DNA of 64,000 nucleotides, taken from positions 1 to 64,000 of the forward strand of contig CAJQQR010000078.1 in the NCBI GenBank assembly GCA_905480545.1, given 5' to 3'. Below are positions 33,993-43,241 of this stretch, piece by piece (position 1 is the stretch's first letter; each line of letters opens with the position of its first letter). The notes below the pieces were generated by a model that made no database searches, was not told the origin of the DNA, and saw only the letters and a list, made by a program, of their open reading frames with translations. The position numbers and the translations under genes are program-made. Source of the DNA: an uncultured Pirellulaceae bacterium (lineage in GTDB: Bacteria; Planctomycetota; Planctomycetia; Pirellulales; Pirellulaceae).

Positions 33993-34829
33993 TTAATGGT
34001 TTGCCGAGCGGATCCAATTGGGCTGACGATCGACAATAGCAAAAATCAGAAGATTGATGATCAGCAATACGATTAACAACACCAATGCTGCCGCGTTTGC
34101 GTTCGCATCGCCACCGGCAACATTCATTGCCAATTCGTAGATATGAACGGAAAGCGATCTGCCCGAATCAAAAATCGATCTCGGTTGCCGGATACTGTAT
34201 CCGCTCGTGAAAATCAGGGCTGCAGTTTCCGCCACGCAACGACAAACCCCCAACACAATACCCGCAACAATTCCGGAAATTGAATGTGGAATCAACAAGT
34301 GTCTCGCAACCGTCAACCGGCTGAGCCCCAAACTTTCGCTGACCATTCTCGTTTCGTTCGGCAAAGTCAGAAAGCTTGCGAAGAGCGTTAGGCACAACGT
34401 CGGAAAAATCATCAATGCCAGCGTGAGACCACCCGAAAGTATCGAAAATCCAAGATGCAGAAAATCGCAAAAAAAGAGCATCCCAAACAATCCAAACACA
34501 ATCGAAGGAATCGACGCCAGCAATTCCAACACAGTCAAAATCAAGCGAGTTTGAACAGTGTCGCACCGACATCGAAAAAAAAGAAAGATCGCTGTTAACA
34601 TGGAGATTGGAACCGCGAAAAGTATAGCCAAAACAAGAATCATCGAGGTCGAAATTAGGATGGGTGCAATACCACCCTCCAATCCAAAGTTTCTTGGTGA
34701 GGAGAACAAGAATTCAAAACTGAGCGATTGATACCCAGAATTGATCAGTCCGATCAGCATTGTGACGAACGTCCCTATGCAAATCACCACAGCCGCAATC
34801 GCGAAAACTTTCGTCATGACTCTTGTCAT
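33993..34829 (-). CDS. pstA: Phosphate ABC transporter permease PstA
   Basis: The 278-residue protein has about six membrane spans and a permease EAA-type loop in the form LGLSRLTVARHLLIPHSISG. Strings typical of PstA include the extracytoplasmic GGIAPILIST, ELLASIPSIVFGLFGMLFF and GVCRCVAETAALIFTSG. It pairs with PstC to form the phosphate channel. Its ATG overlaps the pstC stop by four bases, so they are coupled. The ORF order C-A-B is standard. Confidence 0.92.
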   Translation of the reverse strand: MTRVMTKVFAIAAVVICIGTFVTMLIGLINSGYQSLSFEFLFSSPRNFGLEGGIAPILISTSMILVLAILFAVPISMLTAIFLFFRCRCDTVQTRLILTVLELLASIPSIVFGLFGMLFFCDFLHLGFSILSGGLTLALMIFPTLCLTLFASFLTLPNETRMVSESLGLSRLTVARHLLIPHSISGIVAGIVLGVCRCVAETAALIFTSGYSIRQPRSIFDSGRSLSVHIYELAMNVAGGDANANAAALVLLIVLLIINLLIFAIVDRQPNWIRSANH

Positions 34830-35698
34830 TCGCCTTTAAAGCTCCTCGGCTGAAACCAACGCAAGGTCAGCACCAAAGTGCCGATCATTAGCATCAAAAC
34901 CAACGCTATCGTAAATAAAGCCGAGCGATGAATGTCGGCAGCGTATCCCATCTCCAGCGCTAGATTTGCTGTCACCGTTCGAATTGGATCAAATACGCTT
35001 CCAGGAATTTGAATCACATTTCCACTGACCATCACAACGGCCATCGTCTCACCGATTACACGTGTCAAGCTCAACACGATGCCAACAATCATTCCGTATT
35101 TTGCTTGTGGGATCGCGATAAACCAAAAGTAACTTTCTTTTGAAATTCCCAAGGCGTTGCTCGCCAACATCAAATCAAATCGGCAACTGCTTAATGCAGC
35201 ATCAACCGAGATGATAATCGTCGGCAACGTCATCAACGCGAGAACAAGCGTTGCAGACAGCATGGATGCTCCCGGCGGATAGTATTGGTTGACCATCGGA
35301 ACCAGCGTGATCAATCCCCACAGTCCAAATACAATCGATGGAATCCCACCGACCAACTCCATGATTCGGCGAAGTAGGAAAGCCATCCATTTCGGTGAAT
35401 AAAGAAAAACAAACGCGAGGTAAAACAATCCGATCGGAAATGCAATCGCTACGGCCCCAATCGAAATCATCAGGCTGCATGCCAACATCGCCACTGCGCC
35501 AACTTTGGGCATCGATTCATTTGTCGGATTCCATTTCGATTCGGTAATGAATTCGCCCAATCCGAATTCCGAAAGCGCAGGAAATGAGTTTCCAAGTAAA
35601 AGAATCAGGATCAAGATAAGCACCGCAATACCGAAATACGCACCCACGGTGATGATGACATCGAAGGTCAGATCGCGGTATCGATTGGTGAGTTTCAA
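34826..35698 (-). CDS. pstC: Phosphate ABC transporter permease PstC
   Basis: The 290-residue permease has six membrane spans with MELVGGIPSIVFGLWGLI and an EAA loop ALGISKESYFWFIAIPQAKYG, then LTRVIGETMAVVMVSGN. These match PstC. The start is TTG at 35698 and no ATG or GTG is available: an in-frame TGA lies 24 bases upstream. A phosphate-binding PstS gene would be expected just upstream but is not found in the 480 bases before thymidine phosphorylase. PstS must be encoded elsewhere. Confidence 0.92.
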   Translation of the reverse strand: MKLTNRYRDLTFDVIITVGAYFGIAVLILILILLLGNSFPALSEFGLGEFITESKWNPTNESMPKVGAVAMLACSLMISIGAVAIAFPIGLFYLAFVFLYSPKWMAFLLRRIMELVGGIPSIVFGLWGLITLVPMVNQYYPPGASMLSATLVLALMTLPTIIISVDAALSSCRFDLMLASNALGISKESYFWFIAIPQAKYGMIVGIVLSLTRVIGETMAVVMVSGNVIQIPGSVFDPIRTVTANLALEMGYAADIHRSALFTIALVLMLMIGTLVLTLRWFQPRSFKGE

Positions 35699-36182
35699 GA
35701 TGCTGGATAATTTGTTGTTTCATCGCGTTCGAATCGCGATGCTGAAGTTTCCACTGATGGCCAGATGAGTTGACGAATCACCTTCGAATGGACGCTGTTG
35801 TTAGAAGTTGCACGGCTACACGTTTATCTAGCTGGGCACTCATCAGTCGTTATACAAAATAACATTCTAAGCAGGTTCGCTGCAAATGGCTAATAACGAG
35901 CGAATGCGACGACCAATGACAACGTTGATAAGCCCCCCCAAGCGGTTCCTTTTTGGATCTCGCGGAATTGCGAATTCGTTTTCTCCGTCGAGAACCGAAA
36001 CATAATTTGGTGAATCGATCGGATCCAAGTGGCGTGCATCGGCCTTTGAGCGATTCTGTTGGCCGTTTTAAGAAGCGCAACGCAATGAAGAACAAGATTA
36101 CCACCGACAGATGAATTGTAATTCGTGGCGTATTAATCAATGCAATGGTTTGATCTAGCAGGTCGATACCTAACGATCTCCT
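35699..36182. other. Intergenic region between thymidine phosphorylase and pstC, 484 bases
   Basis: The region should contain the pst promoter. A 96-codon minus-strand frame (35850-36140) begins with a hydrophobic stretch (IHLSVVILFFIALRFLKR) but then looks random. I do not call it. No PstS-like coding sequence is seen. Confidence 0.45.
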
Positions 36183-37487
36183 CTATTCAATGATCGAATG
36201 AATCAGCGAAAAAGGTTTTGGTGGCGAATCTAAAATCACAATCGCATCCTCGATTTTTTTTTGCACCTCTAAGCGTTCATTTTCATGGGATGATTTATTG
36301 AAGAAGCGAACCAGTTCGTCACCCTGATGGACGAAATCACCAAGTCGCGCGATTTGTGTGATACCGGTGCGATGATCAAGTAAATCAGCCAGTCGTTTCC
36401 GCCCGCCACCCATTTCGATGATCGCAAACCCCAATTGTTGTGCATCGATCGCTGAAACATACCCGGCTCTTTTCGCCACAACTGGTGTTTCCTGAATGTC
36501 TTGAGCAGGCGATTGAGAAAAGGATAATGAGTCATCGCCACCCTGCATCGCAACCATTTCTTTAAAGCATTGCAAAGCAGTCGACGAGGAAATCGTTGCA
36601 ACAAGTTGATTACGACAAGCTTCCAAACTGCTATCAGCAGAAACCGAACGGAGTAGCCTTGCACCCAATTCGACGGTTAACTCCGTAACATCACGGGGAC
36701 CATTTCCAGCAAGTATCTCAATAGACTCTCTGATTTCATTTTCATTCCCAGCTGCCCGGCCTAGCGTTTGATTCATGTTCGTCAAAAGTGCTGTAGTTTT
36801 GACCCCCATTTCTTGTCCAACCGCAACCAGCGATTTCGCAAGTTCATTCGCTTGTTCAACAGTTTTCATGAATGCACCACTTCCGAACTTTACATCCATC
36901 ACCAACGCATCCAATCCGGCAGCTAGTTTTTTGCTAAGAATGCTGGCCGTGATCAAGGGTATGGACTCGACGGTACCGGTCACGTCACGCAGCGCGTACA
37001 GCTTTCTGTCTGCTGGTGCAAGTTCTGGAGATGCGCCGGTAATCACGCAGCCAAGCGAATTGACTTGAGTATAAATCTCGTCTTTCGAGAGATCCGTACG
37101 GAATCCAGCAATCGATTCAAGCTTATCCAGTGTTCCACCCGTTGGTCCCAGTCCACGCCCGGAAATCATGGGCACTCGAACCCCACAACATGCTAACATC
37201 GGGGCCAGTGGAATCGAAACTTTATCACCAATACCGCCGGTTGAATGTTTATCCACGACGGGCGAGCCGGGCGTCCAACGTAAGACCTCTCCGGAGTTCA
37301 ACATCGATCGCGTCAGAAAAACGGTCTCCTCTAGGCTCATGCCCTTCAGCAATATCGCCATCGCGAACGCAGACATTTGATAATCTGGCACCGAACCATC
37401 GGTGTACCCCTCGATTGCGCATCGAATCTCAGACTCTGAGAGCTCGTGGCCATCTCTTTTTCTCGCTATCGTTTGAACGAAGTTAAT
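36183..37487 (-). CDS. deoA: Thymidine (pyrimidine-nucleoside) phosphorylase, probable ATT start
   Basis: The enzyme splits thymidine or other pyrimidine nucleosides with phosphate. Recognisable strings are TRSMLNSGEVL, VVDKHSTGGIGDKVSIPLAP, ISGRGLGPTGGTLDKLE and VMDVKFGSGAFM. The first conventional start is GTG at 37391, but it would remove the conserved N-terminus. The frame continues upstream and encodes INFVQTIARKRDGHELSES, then EIRCAIEGYTDGSVPDYQM, which is the family's normal beginning. No ATG, GTG or TTG exists there before an in-frame stop. ATT at 37487 lies seven bases after GGAG (37495-37498 on the plus strand), which gives 434 residues, the usual family length. Alternatively CTG at 37493 may serve. 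Confidence 0.85.
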   Translation of the reverse strand: MNFVQTIARKRDGHELSESEIRCAIEGYTDGSVPDYQMSAFAMAILLKGMSLEETVFLTRSMLNSGEVLRWTPGSPVVDKHSTGGIGDKVSIPLAPMLACCGVRVPMISGRGLGPTGGTLDKLESIAGFRTDLSKDEIYTQVNSLGCVITGASPELAPADRKLYALRDVTGTVESIPLITASILSKKLAAGLDALVMDVKFGSGAFMKTVEQANELAKSLVAVGQEMGVKTTALLTNMNQTLGRAAGNENEIRESIEILAGNGPRDVTELTVELGARLLRSVSADSSLEACRNQLVATISSSTALQCFKEMVAMQGGDDSLSFSQSPAQDIQETPVVAKRAGYVSAIDAQQLGFAIIEMGGGRKRLADLLDHRTGITQIARLGDFVHQGDELVRFFNKSSHENERLEVQKKIEDAIVILDSPPKPFSLIHSIIE

Positions 37488-37536
37488 GCTCAGTCTCCGA
37501 CTAGAAAATTTGGAAAATCATGTTTTTTATCGACGC

Positions 37537-37571
37537 AGCTATTGGTCATCAGCTATTGGTCATCAGCTATT
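37537..37571. repeat. Tandem repeat, 14-base unit, 2.5 copies
   Basis: AGCTATTGGTCATC occurs at 37537-37550 and 37551-37564, followed by a partial copy. The second copy overlaps the stop codon of the beta-propeller gene on the minus strand. Confidence 0.8.
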
Positions 37572-38675
37572 CGTTGGCAAAGTGTATATTCCAAACACGG
37601 CGTTGATCCCGATCGATTCCAAATCAAAACTCTTGCGAACGGTTTGGTCCAGGAGATTGTAATTGACGATTCGCGTCGGACGCGTCCCGTACTGACCCTT
37701 GGCTTGAAACCCTTGCTTGATCCAGCTGATGTTTTTCCGAAGCCAAGTCGGACGGATTCGGGAAAAACCCGCCCAAACCAACTCATTTGTTTCAAAACAA
37801 AGGCCTCGACACCATCCCAACAACTCCGAATTGCCTTCGATTGACTTCAAGTCGACGCGGCAGGTCTCTTGCCCCGAATCCAAATCATATCCAACGATCG
37901 ATCCGTTGGTTGTGGTAAAATAAACCACCGCGCTTTCGCTTGCCGATTGATTGTCATCGAGCGGGGTTTCTTTAAACGAATCCACCACACGCTGTGGTCG
38001 CACGATTCCATCATGTGGATTACCGGCTTCGATTTTCAAGACGGATTCGGCGGTTGCGATGTCAATGACATCTTGTTGGTGAAATCGAGTTGCAAAAATT
38101 CTTCCGTCGGCCTGGAAAACAAAATTGGGATGCGAAAAATGCGGCTTTGTCGTTGCGACCGTTCGATAATCCGTTTTAGGATCGAATCGATCCCATGTTG
38201 GTTCTAACGTTACACTTTTGGACCACTCCAGTTCCGCAGTTGAACCGTTTTTGCGAATCGCAACAACTTGGTCCAACCCTGTATTCGCCACCAGAATTCG
38301 AGCAGAATCAGTCCGATCATAGCAGGCATGGTGCAAGTCATTGAACGACGAATGTGAATAATGAAAAACGGAGTTCCAACTTTCTGTCGAGAACTCGATG
38401 ATTTCGGTTTGCGTGCACACCAACAGCGATTTTCCGTCGCCAGAGAGATCGCCCGCTTTGAAAACGATCGCTGGCTGATTATCGCTACATAACTCTTTAG
38501 GCGTTTCGTACTCGACAACCACCTTTGCGGAATCGTCCTTTAGATCAATTTCCGCGATAATTGCTTTTTCGTATGCATGCCACTCGTCAACGTCGATGGC
38601 ATTCCGGCGTTGGCGTCCACCCACGACCAGTAATCGGTAAGGGTGTTTCGGTTTGTGCGAAGCGTTTCTTGACAA
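37563..38675 (-). CDS. Beta-propeller-like protein of unknown function
   Basis: The 370-residue protein begins with TTG at 38675; there is no ATG nearby. It shows repeated strand patterns of a beta-propeller: LLVVGGRQRRNAIDVDEW, VFKAGDLSGDGKSLLVCT, NDLHHACYDRTDSARILVAN, HPNFVFQADGRIFATRF, VYFTTTNGSIVGYD and GWCRGLCFETNELVWAGFSR. There is no signal peptide. The HHAC, HPNFVF and WCRGL segments recur in propeller proteins near surface-glycan genes, but I cannot assign a role. It reads in the same direction as the thymidine phosphorylase gene 75 bases downstream. Confidence 0.65.
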   Translation of the reverse strand: MSRNASHKPKHPYRLLVVGGRQRRNAIDVDEWHAYEKAIIAEIDLKDDSAKVVVEYETPKELCSDNQPAIVFKAGDLSGDGKSLLVCTQTEIIEFSTESWNSVFHYSHSSFNDLHHACYDRTDSARILVANTGLDQVVAIRKNGSTAELEWSKSVTLEPTWDRFDPKTDYRTVATTKPHFSHPNFVFQADGRIFATRFHQQDVIDIATAESVLKIEAGNPHDGIVRPQRVVDSFKETPLDDNQSASESAVVYFTTTNGSIVGYDLDSGQETCRVDLKSIEGNSELLGWCRGLCFETNELVWAGFSRIRPTWLRKNISWIKQGFQAKGQYGTRPTRIVNYNLLDQTVRKSFDLESIGINAVFGIYTLPTNS

Positions 38676-39183
38676 TTGTGTTGTAATTCAAACCCGTCTT
38701 CGATCCGAAATTTGGCATTCGTGTTGCCAAGTGGATGCCAACAAAATACCGAATGATTGATAAGAAGTTCATCATAACTTGTTCAGAACGACGTGGCACC
38801 ACACTTGCGATCGGATGACATCGAAGAAATTATTAAAAGAGTCGATTCATTCAGGAAATACAAATCCCGACTTGTGTTCGACTGCCGGCGAAATTGCTAC
38901 AACTCGGCTAATCATTGCAATGCAATTTTAAAATCGTGGCGAGTGTTTTAGATTCTCCTTAAATTCAAAATCTTTCTCCCGAAAATTTAGAATTTGGTTG
39001 ATAAATTGGTGCTGCACCCGCAAGTTATTTTTTTGATGGCTATAGTTTCTCAGCATTTGGTTAGCAACGCCAACGCCAAATCAAACAACTAAATTTCAGA
39101 AAACGAACCTAAACGACCGTCATCCTGCTTCCCGCCGTTCGACCCAAACCACGGAGCAATTTTTCTCCACCAAAGGACTTACC
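38676..39183. other. Intergenic region, 508 bases
   Basis: The region is AT-rich (for example around 38930-39060) and divergent. I see no gene, hairpin or repeat that I would call. Confidence 0.5.
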
Positions 39184-39636
39184 ATGGCAATCATTCCACA
39201 TTTACAAGTTCGAAATCTTGAAGAATCGATTCGATTTTATCGAGATATTCTGGGCTTCCATTTGGAATGGCAAGACATTGATGACCAAGACCACGAGTCA
39301 GCGATGATGAGCCGGCGTGACGCTTCAATCTCGTTTTCAAATCAAAGCTATTCTGAAAACACGGAATTTGCCGCGGAGCTCACTGGTGAATTAATGATGT
39401 TTGAAGAAGAAGTTGATTTCATGTTTGAAGAAATCGAAAGTGATTCAGAAGATTCGACGGGAAACTTTTCGATTGTCGATTCACTCAAAGAGTCAAATGG
39501 ACTTCGTTGGTTTTCAATCCTTGACTGCAACGGATATCGGATCACGATTGCGGCGGTTGTAAACAATGTAAGTGATCGAGTCGACACCTTCGCGTCAACG
39601 CGTCCGAACAAACGTGAGTTCAGCGTTATTGGGTAG
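39184..39636 (+). CDS. VOC-family protein, glyoxalase/bleomycin-resistance-like
   Basis: The 150-residue protein starts IIPHLQVRNLEESIRFYRDI, the usual first strand and helix of the VOC fold, then FHLEWQDIDD and a second unit with WFSILDCNGYRITIAA. A strongly acidic insertion (MMFEEEVDFMFEEIESDSED) separates the halves. The first His and a later metal ligand are plausible, but the conserved Glu is replaced by a Thr/Ile-rich end, so it may not be a metal enzyme. A bleomycin-resistance type binding role is possible. It converges with the isochorismatase-like gene. Confidence 0.75.
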   Translation: MAIIPHLQVRNLEESIRFYRDILGFHLEWQDIDDQDHESAMMSRRDASISFSNQSYSENTEFAAELTGELMMFEEEVDFMFEEIESDSEDSTGNFSIVDSLKESNGLRWFSILDCNGYRITIAAVVNNVSDRVDTFASTRPNKREFSVIG

Positions 39637-39651
39637 CGAGATTCTGTTGCC

Positions 39652-40449
39652 TTAAGATTGATTGAATGTGAACTTTTTACTTCGCTGCTTCCAGACATCT
39701 AGTTTGGCTGGAATCTGATATGATTTTGCCGTTTCAAAGAACATTCCGTTAAATTTGTTGATCACAAATTGTGCGGTCATTTGATTTCCCGTTCCGCAGC
39801 AATCTTCGATCAGCGTCATAAAGTAGCCCCTGTTCGTTCCACTTACACATGTTGTCAAAACACATACTTCGGTGGTTAATCCACAAACCAAGAGGTGCCT
39901 AATATCCCGCTGCCGCAAGTAAGCATTTAGTTGCAGATTCAAAAACGGATCAAATGAATCTTTCAAGAGTACTTTTTCTCCCGGTAAAGACCATGCACAC
40001 TCCATTGGCTTGCAATCGGCGGTACCCTCTACGCACGGCACTTCGTCGCCAAAAATAGTCTGAATCGTTGGAAGCCGCTTAGCAGGATCTGTGGCGAATG
40101 AGGAATGGATGTGAATCACTTCAATCCTGCGTCGACGGCAGTCACTCAGTAACGCTGCCATCTTTCCGCGAAAATTCGAATTGATCTTCTCGATATTTGC
40201 TCCAAAAAATCCGTTTTGGGCGTCGACCACCAAAACCGCAACCGCTCCCTCAGATGCCTCCGCGACTTTAGTGGCTTCCGCGACCTTAGTGGCTCCCGCG
40301 ACCTCGACTAGACCTGTCGGATGGGCGGCCTCTTGCGAAATCTTCCTGCTGCAGGATGCGGAAAGAATCGTTCCGATGACAATAAGCAGCGTGGTCATTC
40401 CACAACGCGAACCCGCGAACCGCTGTGGGATCGAAAATAACATCACCAT
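39652..40449 (-). CDS. Isochorismatase-like cysteine hydrolase with lipoprotein signal
   Basis: The 265-residue protein carries the cysteine hydrolase triad: D76 in LVVDAQNGFF, K163 in LLKDSFDPF and Cys196 in LTTEVCVLTT. The full hydrolase core runs from ~70 to 245. The first 33 residues look like a lipoprotein signal with ILSASC and Cys33, unusual for a family normally cytoplasmic. Between signal and core lies a short tandem repeat, ATKVAEATKVAEASEGA. An earlier start or an internal ATG at residue 18 could alter the signal. The substrate is unknown; nicotinamidase-like and isochorismatase-like activities are typical of the family. Confidence 0.8.
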   Translation of the reverse strand: MVMLFSIPQRFAGSRCGMTTLLIVIGTILSASCSRKISQEAAHPTGLVEVAGATKVAEATKVAEASEGAVAVLVVDAQNGFFGANIEKINSNFRGKMAALLSDCRRRRIEVIHIHSSFATDPAKRLPTIQTIFGDEVPCVEGTADCKPMECAWSLPGEKVLLKDSFDPFLNLQLNAYLRQRDIRHLLVCGLTTEVCVLTTCVSGTNRGYFMTLIEDCCGTGNQMTAQFVINKFNGMFFETAKSYQIPAKLDVWKQRSKKFTFNQS

Positions 40450-40927
40450 ATCTTTTGCGTCTCTCTGTTCTGCTGCCCAAACTATTCCACGCGAGGTTTT
40501 GAACGCTTTTGTTTTGCGAAAGTTTCGCGAAAAATAGGGAACGAAAACTCATCGCGCCCCCATCAGGGGCCAACAAAACTATCTGAAAATGCCTCAACTG
40601 AGTCTGGATCAAAGGTTTTGGTGCAGGGTAATGGGCCCTGCAAATCGATGGAACAAGTCATTAAATTTTAGGTCGCCAAAGTGAAACAAGGAGCCAGAAA
40701 ATCGTTGAAACTCTTCAAAACCGCGTTTCCACACCATCAGTTTCTACTGATTTCGGCGTCCCAATATTCGTAACGATTTTTAGAAAAACAAAAGAAACTA
40801 TCCATGGATTTTCTGGTTAAATTCCCGTCCAGTTTCAGACCCGCTCAATCCACAAATATATTGAATCTTACATTGTGCGAAATTCACTGGTTTTCAAGGA
40901 TTAAATAGGGATTTCAGCACACGCTCA
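40450..40927. other. Intergenic region, 478 bases
   Basis: The flanking genes are divergent, so promoters should lie here. I see no gene or clear structural element. A frame on the minus strand through 40612 is a shadow of the upstream start region. Confidence 0.45.
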
Positions 40928-41839
40928 ATGGGAAAAAGAAAAAATCGCCGGAAGGAGGAAACAGCTAAATCGCAATCCAATCCACGTGCACCAGGCAATA
41001 GACTCTCTTGGCTCACATCGCATCTTCAGCAAGGTGTCGTCATTGCCATCGCGGTCGTTTTGGTGGTGGCTTTGGTCGCCAATAAATCCTTGAGAACGGA
41101 ACGACCCGATCAAGATATTTTCGGGGACCAGGGACCTGTTTCGATGCAGGACCGGCAACCGCCGCAAACACTGAAAGTCTCTCGACCACCAAACCGACTG
41201 CCGGAAACGAAGCTGGGCCCAGCGGTAACCAGCGATGGGATCGCAATTCAACAGAGCTATCTCACATGCCCTAAAGGCAGAATTATTGTTGATCATTTTC
41301 CGGTCGATTATGCTCAATTCGGCGGGATGGTCGACGCTGGAGTTGGAGAGTTCAAAGAACACTATTCGGTAGACGGTGAGCTTTGGTACCAGGGCAGTGA
41401 TAAAGGCTACGTATTAACAACCTTTAATTGTTTCACCTTTGCTATCGCACCGTTTATTGGTCTAACACCCAACGACCGTTTGGAAGCGGCGATTACCCCC
41501 GGATTTGGAAATCCTCTCGAAATCGCTTTTGATTCTTTTTTTGTGAAAGTCGCTACTTTCGATTTAAGCTCGAGTTTTCGGAGCGAGCAATTTGACAAAG
41601 ACACATCGCTGCGCAACGGCGACGTGTTTTGTCTTGTAAACAAGCACTATGGTGAAGTCCGATATGTTCACGCCGGACGGATCAAAAAAATTGACGGAGT
41701 AAATCGACTCATTAGCAAGTTCGGGCGAATGGGACCGATTTTACTTACCGATTGGAGATATGTTTTTCGCCATTACAAAGGAAACGAAATCAGAGTCTTT
41801 CGATTTGATCCCTTTACTCGCCGCGGTTCGCTGCCGTAG
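40928..41839 (+). CDS. Membrane-anchored protein, possible papain-like peptidase fold
   Basis: The 303-residue protein begins with a Lys/Arg-rich segment and a single membrane span at about residues 36-52 (VVIAIAVVLVVALVA), so the rest lies outside the cytoplasm. A Pro-rich linker leads to a globular part from ~95. A Cys in TTFNCFTFAIAPFIGL and a His in VRYVHAGRIKKI, followed by GPILLTDWR, recall the Cys-His order of papain-like NlpC/CHAP enzymes. This is a pattern-level suggestion; other residues of that fold are not obvious. I do not recognise the family. Confidence 0.55.
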   Translation: MGKRKNRRKEETAKSQSNPRAPGNRLSWLTSHLQQGVVIAIAVVLVVALVANKSLRTERPDQDIFGDQGPVSMQDRQPPQTLKVSRPPNRLPETKLGPAVTSDGIAIQQSYLTCPKGRIIVDHFPVDYAQFGGMVDAGVGEFKEHYSVDGELWYQGSDKGYVLTTFNCFTFAIAPFIGLTPNDRLEAAITPGFGNPLEIAFDSFFVKVATFDLSSSFRSEQFDKDTSLRNGDVFCLVNKHYGEVRYVHAGRIKKIDGVNRLISKFGRMGPILLTDWRYVFRHYKGNEIRVFRFDPFTRRGSLP

Positions 41840-41879
41840 GACATATTTTTAATTTAAAAAAATTTGGCTTACCATCGTG

Positions 41880-42152
41880 TTACGAAATATCGAACGAACG
41901 TTCAACATTTCGGCTAGCGGTGGCCCAATCGGAATCCTTTGTGCGAGCTTGATGCTTTTCAAACGCGTCGCGATCAACAAACTCCTCATAAACATTGAAA
42001 CGACCTACATGTTCGGGATCATCCACAACGTCGAAAACGATGCAGCCCTGTTCAGCTCGTGTAAGGTGCATATGGACATTGAGCGCGGAGCGAATTTTCG
42101 TCAACTCTGATTTATCGACGGTAAGCGTGCCCGTCACTGTAACCTTTGTCAT
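41880..42152 (-). CDS. Antibiotic biosynthesis monooxygenase (ABM) domain protein
   Basis: The ATG at 42152 after AGGAA gives 90 residues; a TTG eight codons upstream is less likely. The protein shows the dimeric ferredoxin-like ABM pattern: VTVTGTLTVDKSELTKIRSA, then EQGCIVFDVVDDPEHVGRF, then VYEEFVDRDAFEKHQ. Family members act as small monooxygenases or haem-binding proteins; many are uncharacterised. It follows the aldose epimerase gene by 30 bases on the same strand (the epimerase is upstream in the transcript), so they may be co-transcribed. Confidence 0.85.
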   Translation of the reverse strand: MTKVTVTGTLTVDKSELTKIRSALNVHMHLTRAEQGCIVFDVVDDPEHVGRFNVYEEFVDRDAFEKHQARTKDSDWATASRNVERSFDIS

Positions 42153-42182
42153 CAATCGTTCCTGATGCGGGTGCAAAGTCTT

Positions 42183-43241
42183 TTAAACCAATCCAAATCG
42201 ATGGATCGTCGTCGCGTTAAATTCTTCGCCGGGGTTTAATTCAGTCGTTGGAAAGTTTGGAAAATTTGGCGAATCAGGAAAGTGCTGCGTCTCCAGGCAG
42301 AATGCCTCGTTCTCGTTATAGCCATTGGTCCCCTCATCACCTGACAGCCAATTTCCAGTATACAACTGAATTCCTGGTTGCGTCGTTTCAATCGACATCG
42401 ACCGACCGGACTTAGGGTCGTAAACCGATGCCGCTGAACGAAGCTGATTCGGTTCCTTTTCCGAATTGAACTGTCGCACAACATAACAATGGTCGTATCC
42501 CTTTGCTGGCGTCTCTTGCATCGACGCAATGCGGTCGCCTATCGCACGAGGTGATCGAAAATCCAACTCCGTATCAGCTACGCCTGCGAACTTCCCACTG
42601 GGGATGAGCGTATCATCAACGGCAAGTGATTCATCTGCCTCGACCTGTAAAATATGGTCCAAAATTTTGCCTGAGTCGACGCCACCTAAATTCCAGTAGT
42701 TATGATTGGTTAGATTCACGACTGTCTTGGCGTCGGTTGTCGCCCGAAACTCGATGGTCAATTCGTTATCGTTATTCAAAAGATAATCGGCAGTCACATT
42801 CATCGTGCCCGGAAAACCTTCGTCACCATCGGGGCTGGTATGTGTAAAACGGACCCCCACAATATTCTTCATTTGAACTTCTTCGGCTCGCCATACGGCA
42901 TGACTAAACCCCTTCACACCGCCGTGAAGCGAATGCGGCCCGCAATTTACGGCCAGTGGATACTCGGTACCGTCAATCGAAAACTTGGCGTGGGCAATTC
43001 GGTTACAAAATCGTCCAACCGTTGCACCAAAATAGGCCACGCACTTTTCGTAGCCTTCCACTGAATCGCAGCCAAGGTTGATGTTTTCAAACTGCCCATT
43101 TTTGTCTGGGGTTAGCATCGACTGCATGATCGCTCCGTACGTAATCAGCGACATCGAAAGCCCGTTGTCATTGGTGCAGCTAAAACGATCAACGGGATCC
43201 CCATTGGATGTTTTCCCGAAATTTGATTTTGTAATTTTCAT
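42183..43241 (-). CDS. galM: Aldose 1-epimerase (galactose mutarotase)
   Basis: The 352-residue enzyme carries the family strings ATVGRFCNRIAHAKF, NCGPHSLHGGVKGFSHAVW, NLTNHNYWNLGG and KGYDHCYVV, with NHNYWNL and the catalytic His/Glu in the expected order (LETQHFPDSPN near the end). It interconverts alpha and beta forms of aldoses such as galactose and glucose in the cytoplasm. Length is typical (about 350). The start is the ATG at 43241. No galactose-catabolic genes are adjacent. Confidence 0.92.
   Translation of the reverse strand: MKITKSNFGKTSNGDPVDRFSCTNDNGLSMSLITYGAIMQSMLTPDKNGQFENINLGCDSVEGYEKCVAYFGATVGRFCNRIAHAKFSIDGTEYPLAVNCGPHSLHGGVKGFSHAVWRAEEVQMKNIVGVRFTHTSPDGDEGFPGTMNVTADYLLNNDNELTIEFRATTDAKTVVNLTNHNYWNLGGVDSGKILDHILQVEADESLAVDDTLIPSGKFAGVADTELDFRSPRAIGDRIASMQETPAKGYDHCYVVRQFNSEKEPNQLRSAASVYDPKSGRSMSIETTQPGIQLYTGNWLSGDEGTNGYNENEAFCLETQHFPDSPNFPNFPTTELNPGEEFNATTIHRFGLV

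Noticed and set aside
35850-36140. Small membrane protein gene on the minus strand
   Set aside because: Only the first 25 residues look like a membrane span; the rest is Arg/Ser-rich and random-looking, and the start is TTG without a ribosome binding site.
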